Notes under the pieces: model-generated
The model's input: only the letters and a program-made list of their open reading frames with translations
The model's database searches: none
Told to the model about the DNA's origin: nothing
Program-made: the position numbers and the translations under genes
Shown: one piece after another, positions 35,525 through 46,029 of the stretch
Numbering within the stretch: position 1 is the stretch's first letter
Layout of the letters: each line of letters opens with the position of its first letter
Source: Saccharina japonica
Lineage: Eukaryota; Sar; Phaeophyceae; Laminariales; Laminariaceae
DNA: 64,000 nucleotides
Direction: 5' to 3'
Assembly (NCBI GenBank): GCA_008828725.1
Contig: MEHQ01001435.1
Location: 123,896-187,895 of the forward strand

Positions 35525-35719
35525 AAGCGCTGAACGCAGAACTACGCCTGCAGAGCGCCGCCCGGTGTATATTGAAACCCGTCCGACCGCAGCTGTGGAT
35601 ACCCCGTTTGGTCAAGCCCGATGTAGAGACAGCGTGGAACTAGTCGGAGGTCTTCGGCCTGAGGTTCTTCTGGGAGGTATCGATGACTATCATGAGCGTA
35701 TGTTCGCCGGCAGCATTAG
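35525..35719 (+). CDS. Exon preceding the Helitron Rep exon
   Basis: The frame reads through SAERRTTPAERRPVYIE, a DTPFGQARC segment and GIDDYHERMFAGSI before AG|GTAAGT at 35720. The next acceptor CTTTCAG at 36044-36050 begins the Rep exon and the split Arg joins in phase, giving a continuous frame into CAVCD. The 331 bp between is the intron. If not spliced upstream, the frame is open back to an ATG-independent start at 35481. Confidence 0.65.
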
Positions 35720-36050
35720 GTAAGTGCAGGCGTTACTTTCACTCGCGGTGGACGTTATCTTGCGCCATGCATCGTGCACGCGCGGCCAGATTTTAGTGTA
35801 GCGTGCCACGCCCGCTTCGTAAGAATATGTAAATCCACCCGGTGACATTTGTCATGCTTACACGGAACACTCCGCCTCCAGCCTCGTTACCTTTCGCGTC
35901 CGCACTCCGTCTTGAAACACCTACGTACGCAGTTTCGTTATTATGAACAGTTTGCAAAACGAAGTCGCCGCGTAATGTACCGTTTTCGTCGGACTATTGA
36001 CATAGACACGGCAACATAGCTGTCCATATTACGTCGACTGCGTCTTTCAG

Positions 36051-39000
36051 GTCTACCTGTGCGGTATGCGATGTGATGACACCGGTTCGCGATCACCGCT
36101 TGGTGTCACCTTCTGAGCTTCCACACAGACAACTTCTTCGCGCAACAGACAATCTACGAAAGCATGAGCGAGTGATGGCAGAATTTCGTGACTACCCCCA
36201 CGATCCTGAACGTTTACTCGACGGACTAGTCCTTACTGTGCATGGCTTTGATGACGGAAACAACCGTGGCAAGCTGCACGTATGCAAGGACTGTCACAAG
36301 GCTCTGTCAAACCGTAAAATTCCCGAAGCAGCGCTGGCAAATGGATTTTGGGTCGGTGACATGCCACGTAAGTTAGACGGAGTTACGATCATTGAGCGTG
36401 CAGCTGCCTACGCAGTCCGTGTGAAGGGTCATGTTATTGCCCTCGAATCGAGGAAAGTTCGCAGGATCCCGGGATCAGCGCAACGTTCTCTACGAGGGAC
36501 GTCTGTGTTTTACGCGAGCGACTCATGCTCTGTTGGGCAAGAGTTGCCGCAAGCAGCGACCGGTTTGCTGGACATGATTAGCGTTGTGCTTGCTGGAAAG
36601 GGCAATCCAACGGAATCACAGCTTAAACGACTGCTAGGGGCCCGAAAGCACATGGTACGATATCTAATCGATTATATGCAGGACAAAGACGCCAACTTAG
36701 TGAATGGTTTTAGCCTTGCGCGGAAAGCAACGATGAGCGAAGCTAACCTCGACACCTACCCCTGTGACGGGGGTGTTCCTCCGGAAGTATTAAAAGCGTG
36801 CTTAAACCCGCGAGATCCCAACAATCTGCGTCGAAGGGCCGCGTCGTCGTATACGAACGACCGACGCGAGGACGAGGCAACCGACGGCGACGACGAAGAC
36901 GACGATGACAGCGACGACGACGCTGACAACGAAAGTTCTGCAAACAAGGGCGATTCTGATAACGACGAAGACGAAGACGCCAGAGCCTATATCATAGATG
37001 CGTACGCGGTCATGGATTCGGCTGAATACACCGTAACTTCGTCGCTACAGCGTCCAAATGAACTTCGGAAGCTAAGCGAGGATCTCGACTTGAATTCAGT
37101 GGCAGCAGCTGAAACTGCTCTCCGCAGGGGGCAAGCGGTACCAGGTGGAACGGAAACTATTCTAGTTGTGCCTCATGGCAACAACGATGCGTGGCTAGCG
37201 GGGTTTGTGCATTTGTTCCCGGAAAGATGCGGCGGGCCAGAAGATCCCTCAAGGCAGCGTCCTGTTTCTTTCGACAAGTGGGCGCGGACTGTGCTGAACC
37301 GTCGTGACGAGTCGTGGCGCAAGGATCTTCACTTTATTTTCTGCGTCGCGTCGATTATCTTTCGACACGAGGCGCTATCAAATGTGCAGTTTAAATTACG
37401 AGGGAAAATGTCAGACTCAACAGCCGGAGACCTTTCCCGGATTACAAAGGATGATCTCACGGCCTTCGCGGCAGAGCTTCAGCTCGGCAAAGGGACAACC
37501 GCCGCGCTGAAGGCCCATCCTGGTATGCGCACGTTGCTGAGAACATTGCAGGTGGTCTCCCATAACTCGACGTGGACAGATCATGGCAAACATGGCGCGC
37601 GGACGCAGGCGTTTACAATGGTGATGACTCTGGGCCAGCCGTTTTTTTGGTTGACAAATAACCCATCGGGCGTCAACAGCCCTTTGGTGATGCACTACGG
37701 TGGGCACAACAACGACCTTGCGTCTACTTGTCACAGGGAGATGCCGGACTACTTGACCAGGCTGAGAACGGTGGCGGCGGACCCTGTAGCGTGCGCGACG
37801 TTTTTCCATCACACATTACAAGCCGTTTTTGACTGCCTCCTAAGGGTTGGGGCAGATGATGGCGACGGCCGTGCTTTGGGCAAAGTGCAGGCATATATAG
37901 GTATGACGGAGGAACAGTTCCGACTTACCTTGCATGCCCACCTGTTAGTTTGGGTATATGGCTACAACGGTCGTGAACAGCTGAGGGATGACCTGGGGAC
38001 GAGTCTAAAAAAACACGTCGACCTCGCAAGGTATGTTGTATCACTGTCGCCCCACCCTGCGTCCGACACCGTTTTCTTTTGGTGGTGGTTGGTGTGGCTC
38101 TCCTCGTGTAGCCTCTTGTCCCCTAATCTCGTGACTCCTGATGCTGTCGTGTCAAGTGTATTTCCGCGTCGACCACATCGTGCTCTTGCATTCCACCGCT
38201 TAAATTGCGTCCACGTCGCCTTCGTTCTGGCCGCTCAAATCAGGTACGTCGGGCGTATAATTTGCAACCAGCTAATGTCCAAGGAAGAGGTCGAGTTCTG
38301 TCTCCTAAATGGCGAGGAACCTACGTACTTCGAGTCTGACCTACCGGCGGGAACGAATGACACCGCTTGCGATGATCCTCTCGTCTCTGAATCTTGGCCA
38401 GAATCAGAAGATACACGTGCGGCCATATCTGACAGGAAGCAGGTGAGCTTCTGTCCACCTGTGGCAGCGGCAAACATTCAAAATATGTTTTGCGAGAATC
38501 CCGACTGTGTCGCTTCTATTGCCGAGGATGCGGCTACATTATCGGGTGTGGCGAACCGTCATAGATGCAATCACACTTGCGTCAAATACGCAAAGAAGAG
38601 CATCGACGGAAAAGTGTGGCCAGGAGCAGAATGTCGGTTCGGATTTGGCGAGGATGGGAAGCCCATTACGCCAAGAGGATGCGTAAAAAATGGCAAAATC
38701 CGCGTTTACAGTAATGGCTCCGTTGAACTGAATGGCGTCATAGTCGCATCTGAAGGCAGCCACGATCAACAACCCGCAGCCGTACTTCGAGCAGAGATCC
38801 TTCGCGCTGCTGAAGCACGTCGCATAGCTGCTTCTGAAGGAGGCGCTCCATTAGCGGACAGCCACGACGATGTGGTAGAGGTGAGGCGTGGATCAACGCA
38901 GATTAATTCCTATAACTGGGTAATACAACAGTGTACCCGTTCCAACATGGACATTAAAGTAATACTCGGGGGCGGAGATGCGCGAGGCCTCGTTTACTAC

Positions 39001-40482
39001 ATATTAATGTATAGCACGAAGTCCACACGTACAATCAGCACGATCGTGCCACTCTTGGCGGATGCCGTCGATCGAATGCAAACTGAAGGCGAAGACCAAT
39101 GTGAGTCTGAACGGGCCCGAAGGCTTGTACAGTCTTGCCTATGCAAAGTTTTGTCGGGTACAGAACTCGGCGCACCGGCCGCGGTTTGCAAGATCATGGG
39201 GTGGTCCGACACCATCAAGTCGCACACCGCCATCCTGTGTCGCGTCAGACCGGTGTTCGCGTGGATCAAGAACTCATGCGAAGCAGATAACCCTGTTGAT
39301 TATGACGAAAATGACTGCGAAAGCTCAGATGAAGAAATCATGGTAGCTCCATCGAATGGAAAGCTCGCCGCGGTAAGGACTGCTCCTGGTGATTATATTC
39401 ATCGATGTCAACCTCGTGACACATCGCACCCGCTTCACGGTATGTCCAATTTCATGTACACTCGACTGGTTAGAACAGTTAAGGAATCGCCAGTTAAGCG
39501 GAAGCGCCCGCGCTGGGATGGCGGCGACGGCCTGTCGGACGTGCATGTCCACGCTGGGCGGCCGGCATCTCAACGATTTCCGTTCCGAGATGACTACCAA
39601 GAAGATACTTCGCAAGTGTTGAGGTCTACACCGGCGATGCTTAATATCATGTGCGAGCCGCCACTCGAAGAAGCTAATCCGGAAGGGTTTTCACGCCTTA
39701 TGTTGGTTCTATTCACGCCATTCTTTAGCGCCCGTGATCTGCTTCCGTTCAATTCGTCATCGTGGCATCAGTTATACCAGCAAATGACCGAGAGTGAATG
39801 GGACCCGCGGGCGAAGCCTATACGTGCTAACGTCGCCAACATGCAAGCCGCAAAGCGTGCTGCAAACAAATTACGCAGCACGAACAGTACAACAGAACAC
39901 GGTGTTGATTCGTTTTCGGCTCATCGAGTTTTTCAGAGCGGCAGCGAGGATACCGATATGAGTAGCGAAAGCGAGTCCGATTGCGATGCAGACGCTGCAG
40001 ATGGAAACTCTGTACATGTGTCTGCTTCAGACAAGAACGCCGATTGCCACGCTGTTGAAGCACTCCAGCAGTGTGTAGCAACCAATATCATCAACATCAA
40101 CAACGTTCGCGAAGGGGCGCATCCACGTGGAACCTCTTCCGGCGTCATTGTGTCAGGTGACCCAGTGGCCACCTCTACTTTCGTTGCCTCTGCGATGCGG
40201 GCGTTGAAGAAAGCAAACGCTTCAGGTGGCCTGGACGAGGCCGACGACGACATCAGCGAACCGTCACCACGTGCTTCGTCTGGGAATATCACGCCAGCAG
40301 CAGCTAGAGCGTATATACTCTCGCTTCCGTCCATAACCGATGACGCATCTGACACTGCCCTTAGCGCCACCCGTCTCGCCATCAACGAACGGGTACACAG
40401 GTCAAGCGTGGGGGAATTTCGTCGCTATTTCCCCGACGTCGTCAATGACATCGCCGATCATTTTATGCTGAACGAAGAATAG
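36051..40482 (+). CDS. Helitron-type Rep protein, N-terminal two-thirds
   Basis: This is the rolling-circle transposase part of a Helitron, which nicks and rejoins single-stranded DNA. Residue numbers are counted from the ATG at 36073. The frame enters from the upstream exon with CAVCD, then a DUF6570-like part (CKDCHKALSNRKIP, ALANGFWVGD, about 75-105), an acidic Asp/Glu tract (about 260-310), and a Helitron N-terminal domain with WLTNNPSGVNSPLVMHYGG (about 523-545). The HUH pair H621-A-H623 sits in LHAHLLVWVYG. A Cys/His cluster with RCNHTCVKY and ECRFGF follows, then the Tyr motif YYILMYSTK (975-983). An in-frame intron at 38031-38243 (AAG|GTATGT...AATCAG|GTACGT, 213 bp, stopless) interrupts LAR/YVGR. 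The frame stops at TAG, where the helicase LNEEQR motif expects Gln. Confidence 0.93.
38031..38243 (+). other. Intron inside the Rep frame
   Basis: The 213 bp segment starts GTATGT and ends AATCAG, has no in-frame stop and a length divisible by three, and encodes a peptide unlike the family (Trp, Ser and Phe-rich). Removing it joins HVDLAR to YVGRIICNQLMSKEEVE, which fits the family pattern. Confidence 0.75.
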
Positions 40483-42197
40483 CGTCTCGCCTACTATATC
40501 TACGCGGACGTCTTTCTACTGAGGCAAAGCGGCCGTCAAACGGGACCTATTCGGCTGTACATCGGTGGCGGAGCGGGCACTGGTAAGTCCCACGTCCTAC
40601 GGGCGATTAAAGCTCTTGTCGACTGTCGGTGTCTCTACGACAGACAGCCAAGCGAGAGGATGCTCGCGTGTGCCTTCCAGGGCAAAGAAGCTGCTGGCGT
40701 TGGAGGCTTCACTTGTCATAGCATCGCAAATATTCAACAAGATGGCAAGCGGCGTACAACCAGATTGCTATCGGACAAAAAGAAACATTATGGCGGGGTG
40801 TGACTGTCCTTGCCATCGAGGAGATTTCCATGGTTTCCGCATCCATGCTTGCAGCGTTGCACACCGCTACTGTCGCCGCGGCTGGCGAAAAATCTGAAAT
40901 CCCATTTGCTGGACTCGATGTCATTGCATTGGGAGACTTCAGACAGCTCAAACCAGTTGGTCGCGGAAGCATTTCCCATGCGTTCAGCATCGATGGGGGG
41001 GCGGCCGCCCTCGCTTCTTCGGCCACGTCAGCCCTAGGTGGTCAACAGCATTTTATGAGTATGACTGCGTGGGTTGTTCTTCACCAGAGCAAACGATTCA
41101 CAGGCGTATTGAAAGGCATTGTCGAGCGCCTTCGGCTGGGCGAGTGCACTCAGTCGGATGCAAACCTCATCAATGATCGCGTTGTTGGAGGGAGCAGCGT
41201 CTAAGGCAGTGACTGTCAAGATTCTACTCCTACTGTCCTCCGAAACAAGATTCGATGCAAACTATCTGTCCCGCTTGCTGCGGCGTCATATGCTCGTCGT
41301 GGTGTCACTCATTTCATCAGCCGTGCACGCGACATTCTCATAAAAGATAGCTGGTCTTCGGCAGTGCCAATGAAATGGCCAGCGGGTTTACGCCAATACC
41401 TCCAACAACTGGAGGATAATAAAACGGAAAGTTTGCCGTGGGAAACATCAGTCTCCGTCGGCATGAAGGTGACCTTGAGATTGAGTCAACAGGTTACGGG
41501 TGTTTCTGTGTGTAACAATTCTGCCGGAACCATCATCAAAATTGTTCTGGACTCGCGAGAAGAGGTGGATGCTGAGTCATCCGGAACCCTTACTGTGGCG
41601 CTACGTCGCCCACCAGCATACGTCCTTGTACACGTACCGGAAGCTGAAAAAAGAAGGCTTAAACTTGATGGTCTCCCGGCCGGTGTGGTTGCCATTGCTT
41701 GTACTAAGCGATTTTTCTCCGTCACGCTGCCTAGGTCTAGCCATAAGCCTTCAAGGACGTTTAACTTCAGGCGGCGACAAGTTCCGATAACATCAGGGAA
41801 AGTATCATCAGTTCACAAGGCGCAAGGTGACACTCTGCACGATCTTGTGCTCGATTTACGAAAAGCAAAAGGTCCAACACCTGACAGAGCGATAATACAC
41901 GTTGCGGTTTCAAGAGCTACATGTTCGGACTCCCTTAAGATGTTGTTTCCCGTCACGCTTGATCAGTTACAAACGAAGCCCGATCCAGACAACATGGCGT
42001 TGATGGCGTGGATTCAGGTTATATATTTGTGTTGTTCTGCCGCATTTATGCGTCTAAAAAACGGAATCGATTTATCTACCGGGAACCGAGAGGGAGAACG
42101 TGCCGAGACCAATTTCGATGTCGTCCATCCCGTATTTCGAGCATGTCCAACAAGTACCACTGCCTCGTCTGTGTCTCGCCGAGTACGTACGACGTAA
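40483..42197 (+). pseudogene. Helitron PIF1-type helicase domain, interrupted
   Basis: This is the DNA helicase half of the same protein. The first part continues the Rep frame after the TAG and holds Walker A GGGAGTGKS (40564-40590) and a GGFTCHSIA stretch. At the A run 40776-40780 the frame must slip by one base. The new frame has Walker B LAIEEISMVSASML (40809-40850, Glu-Glu instead of the usual Asp-Glu), DVIALGDFRQLKPVG, LHQSKRF and ECTQSDANLINDRVV. An in-frame TAA at 41202-41204 follows; beyond it the same frame continues to VSSVHKAQGDTLHDLVLDLR and HVAVSRAT, the last helicase motifs. Similarity ends near 42005, and the open frame runs to 42197. Either this is a recently inactivated copy, or the slip is a sequencing error and the stops have another explanation. 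Confidence 0.88.
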
Positions 42198-43566
42198 TCC
42201 ACTCCAGTTTGGATGGCGGTATTCGGCCATTGTCACTGCTCTCCTCGACGACGTAGACCGACGCATAATGCCTGGCTGCAAAGTTCCACAAGGCTGGGGG
42301 CCGGTTGTCCGAGAATATCGCCGGCGCCTTGCCATGGAGCCCGTTCTTCCTGGCCGATCCAGTGCTTGTAAACACGGTGTCCTGAACATGTACCCAGCAC
42401 TAGCAGCAGCGATCATGGACTGGGACTCTGCCTTGGCCCGTATGCTACCTGGAGATCCAACCCCTGTTTTTTCCTGGCATCTTCCTGCTGCTTATGCCCA
42501 GGACATCATCGGAACATACACTGTGAGTTTATTTCGCTTCAAAATGCGTTATTGCGTCTCTTTCTTTGCACATGTGTAGTACTGCCTACCACGTTCACTT
42601 ACAATGTGTGCCGCTATACTATATCAACGCATTATCTTTTACGTGCTCAGGTCTCGTTTTTTAAGTCGAGGGTATGGTGGTTTATAGGGCTGACCAACAG
42701 CAGTGACAGCGTTCGACAACGTGCGGGCGTATTTTTGTTGCCCCGTCTTTTTATTTTCCGTGTTCCGCGCGATCGTCTTTTCGTTGTCGTCGTTATCGCC
42801 TCTGCTTCGTTTATACATACTGTTCTCTTCGACTCCCGTCTTCGTCTTCTTCCTTCATTCCAGCGGGCTACTGCGCGGCAGCAATACGTTCGCTATCTAC
42901 TTTCATCGAGCAATGGTCATCCCCTACAGCTACCTTCGTCTTCTCATGTTATGGACGACATCTGCCACATCTGCCGCGCAACTCTGTCTCCTCAGCTTGT
43001 TGTCGTGCTGCCCTGCGATCACGTCTTCCACTGCGCTTGCATCGAAGACGTGTTCCGGTACGCGAGATACCGTGCGCTATCTGGTCGTGTCGCGGTCGAC
43101 TGCATGTTGTGTGGTGCACGGGCAACCGTCTCTCTGCTCGAGGAATTCAGCTACGTCGACGATTGCAGGCCCCTTCCTCGTGAAGTTCGGCCAGTGCGAG
43201 CCGAGGACGGCCTCGGTGGCGATGCTTCTGACGGTCCTTTCGAGCCGTGGCACATGTTCGCTCGACACCAAATTGTGCGCGGTGGTTCGGCTGTTCTGTT
43301 GGCTCTACAGCAAGACGTTCCCCGGTTTTCGCACCCCCCCCTTCATTCCGGTCCGTGAGTGGGGGCCTTGGGTGCGGTACCTTCGGCTGGTGGACGCCGA
43401 CGTACTGCACCAGCGGTTTATCGGCGCCGACACTGGGACGCGCTCCCTCTTTGGACTGTGGGCCCTGCGCGTCGACTTTGCCATCCAACGCACAGAAGAC
43501 AGCGTAGCCGTCGTCAACGCATTTCCTCTGTTTCCTTCGCTGCCTGCGCAGCTGCGTCTTACGTGA
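42118..43566 (+). CDS. RING-H2 finger protein, spliced, one frame slip
   Basis: This is a likely E3 ubiquitin ligase type protein of unknown target. Proposed exons are 42118-42522 (starting MSSIPYFEHVQ), 42651-42671 and 42864 onward. The introns are GTGAGT...GCTCAG (128 bp) and GTATGG...TTCCAG (192 bp, in phase). The RING is in the third exon: CHIC, then CDHVFHCAC and CMLC, giving the C-x2-C, C-x-H-x2-H-x2-C, C-x2-C ligand spacing of RING-H2. At the C8 run 43334-43341 the frame must change to stay open into PVREWGPWVRYLRLVDADV and end at TGA 43566. The first exon resembles no family I know. It follows the helicase by about 100 bp in the same sense, so it may be cargo or an accessory gene of the Helitron, or a separate host gene. 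Confidence 0.65.
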
Positions 43567-44495
43567 TGGTGTATTGGTTCCCATCTCTGTGTTTCTTCCA
43601 TCTACGCTGTGCGGCGCATACGGCTGCTTTATAATTTCCGGGGTGGTCAGTACGCACGGCCATGTAGTCTCCGGTCGTTGCGTTGCTGTTCTATGTTGCT
43701 ATGACGGTCAGTCCTCTCTTTTACAGGGAGGGTTGTTTATGGCGTTCGCGGGGCGAAGCGCGGATCTAGTCAGACGCCGGGCGCGGGTATGTGCTGTATG
43801 TAGTGGATTGTGTGTATAAAAATGTGTATGTGTATTTGGTTACTTCTTAGAAGTTTCGCAACAAACCACAGTTGTGGTAGTGCCGGCAGGGATTCCTATG
43901 GAGTGTGTTGTCGTTTGTTCTTATACTATCAGTCATTACATTTTGAGCGCCGGGCCGAGGTTCCGGCCTCGTTTACTTTATGTTACAGTGCGTGGCAGGT
44001 TTGCGTTTGGTTTGGGAATAAATTGTTTTTATCGAGGTGTGGTCTCCTCGCGGCATCGTGTCAAGGCTGCACATTGACTCAGCGACGCATGCTCCGCCGA
44101 GGACAGCACGTCTCGTCATATAAAAATACCAGACATAATCGTTTTAGTTGCGTCTGCCGTTACATAGGCCGTTGGCGCAGACCGTGCACGCTGTTGTCGT
44201 TGTTCTTGCGTAAAAAAATTGTAAAAAAGGAGTTTCAACCATTCGTTCGGTCGTCCTCGCGGCTGACGCATTTATTAAATTTAAGAAATACGTGAGTTTT
44301 AACCAATTCTCCGCGATTGCATTTTGAGTGTCTCTTCTACTACTGTGGAATGCTATTGTGATTATGCCTTTGGGATATACGTGTATTTAAAATAGACCAT
44401 TTCGAACCCCACTTCAAAGTACTCGTAAAACAAAATATCCCAAGTACCTTCGCAAGGTGTCACTGGGACCCGCGTGCAGAGCAACCCCTCTGCGC
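43567..44495. other. No recognisable gene
   Basis: Frames up to 161 codons cross this stretch without motifs. It may hold the 3' end of the Helitron-like element, but I could not find an unambiguous hairpin plus CTRR terminus. Confidence 0.35.
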
Positions 44496-44499
44496 GCTA

Positions 44500-45482
44500 T
44501 AACTATCTCCCCCAGGGATCCCTCATCCCTGGTCTCTCAGAGCTTCCACTTCGAACACCGCCTCCGTTCATTACTTCTTGCTCATGCTCTCTCTCTTTGT
44601 TTCCTATATACTTTAGTTGGCGAGAGGCTTCTTCCTCTTTCAGTTTTGGGTTCGTGTGTGTGCCCAGACAGCACGGCAGCGCGGGCGAGCCCGGCGCCAT
44701 CGCGGGTATGGGAGGGCGCTGGCCAGTAGAGGGGGGGTCAGAAGAAGCGCGGTCGCCTTTTTCGTGGCTAGGCGCGGCGTGTCCACCGAGACACGAGGGA
44801 AGCATGAAGGCGCTTTGTCTGCGTTGCTGCTGCAGCATGTCCGAAAATATAAGGGTCGTTTGTTTGTGTAACCTAAAATTAAATCGGTGCTTATTTATCG
44901 GAACAAATAGGATTTAAAGAGAAACCCCGGCAGTTTGAAAACCATCATGATGGAGCGGGCGAACGAGGGCCACGGTGAGCACCGGGCTTCACGCGAGGCG
45001 GGCCACGGGGCTCACTGGGGCAGAGCGGCAGTAGAGCTTACCCGGACCGAATCTACGGCGACGTGATCGCGGAGAGACGGGGAGCATCAAGGCTGACAGA
45101 ACGCGAAAGACGTCAAAACTTTTTTTTGTTTTTTGTGGCGCAATGGGTCCGATCTCGTCCGATGGGATTTGTTTTCTTTTTTTCGAGTACGAGTATACGT
45201 GCGAGTGTACTCGTATGTACGTACAATTTCCCCATGATTTCTCATTTCTTTCCGAGCTTTTTTTTTTTCCCGTTTTTCGTTGTTCGCTCCTGCCGTTTTG
45301 TTCGAGTACGGGTACGAATACATACTATGAATATACGAGAAGGAGTAGATACGAGTACAAGTACTCTTATGTACATACGAGTAGTTCGTACGTCGCTCCT
45401 GCCGTTTTGTTCGAGTACCACTATATACGAATACATATTACAAGGTTCCCCTCCGGGACGTGCCTAGGGGAGCGCAAGGACA
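44500..45482 (+). repeat. Dispersed family B, copy 2
   Basis: Very similar to 30700-31640, including CAGGGATCCCTCATCCCTGG, the GCGCTGGCCAGTAGAGGGGG block, the TTTTTT-rich middle and the CGAGTACG-rich tail. It ends at ACAAGGTTCCCCTCCGGGAC, a member of the GC-rich palindrome family in the opposite sense. Confidence 0.8.
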
Positions 45483-45774
45483 AATCGAAAATCTACTATT
45501 AATACAAAAACATGCGATATTGTATAATACGCATAATATCATATTGCATACTGGTAGTACATAAGTACGACGTTATGAAATATCTGCGTAGTTCTATACA
45601 TAAAATCAGACGTTTAAAAAACTGTACCTGCATTTTTGGGGATAAAACATACTCGGAAATATGATGGAACCATTAATATTGACTCGACCGTTAGAGATTT
45701 GTTAAGGATCCCGCCAATTTTTTTATTATATTAAAATTTGTCAATATTTTATTGTTGTGGCTCTCAAGGTCAGG

Positions 45775-46029
45775 ATACCGCACACGCACGCACGCGTGAC
45801 ATATGGGACACAGCAGTTCTCGTACAACAGTAGTGGTGGGATAGTATCTGCAGAAGAAGTAGAAAAGGATGCACCGAAGAAGGGGCTGAAACTCTCGACC
45901 AAACCTGCCTACGTAAAAAAATCCACTTGGTTTTTGTTTGCTGTCTGTCTTATATATGTGGGGTCTGGGTTATATTATACGCACAANAAGCACAATTCGA
46001 CGAAAGTTGACGAGGGAAGAAAGTGCTGA
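45775..46029 (+). CDS. Fragment of a single-pass membrane protein, cut at the N
   Basis: Following a GGTCAG acceptor-like site, the frame reads HTHARVTYGTQQFSYNSS, then EEVEKDAPKKGLKLSTKP, then one clear membrane segment WFLFAVCLIYVGSGLYY, and reaches the N at 45987. Residues after the N belong to the palindrome arm and are probably not part of the protein. I do not recognise the family. The natural composition and single hydrophobic helix make it look like a true exon truncated by the assembly join. Confidence 0.4.
   Translation: MPHTHARVTYGTQQFSYNSSGGIVSAEEVEKDAPKKGLKLSTKPAYVKKSTWFLFAVCLIYVGSGLYYTHXKHNSTKVDEGRKC
45987..45987. other. Single N at the start of the palindrome 2 left arm
   Basis: The base immediately after the N (45988) pairs with 48633, the last base of the right arm. 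Sequence before the N has no counterpart on the other side. Confidence 0.95.

Noticed and set aside
42008-42256. Separate small ORF after the helicase
   Set aside because: It is an out-of-frame shadow between the end of helicase similarity and the start of the RING gene.
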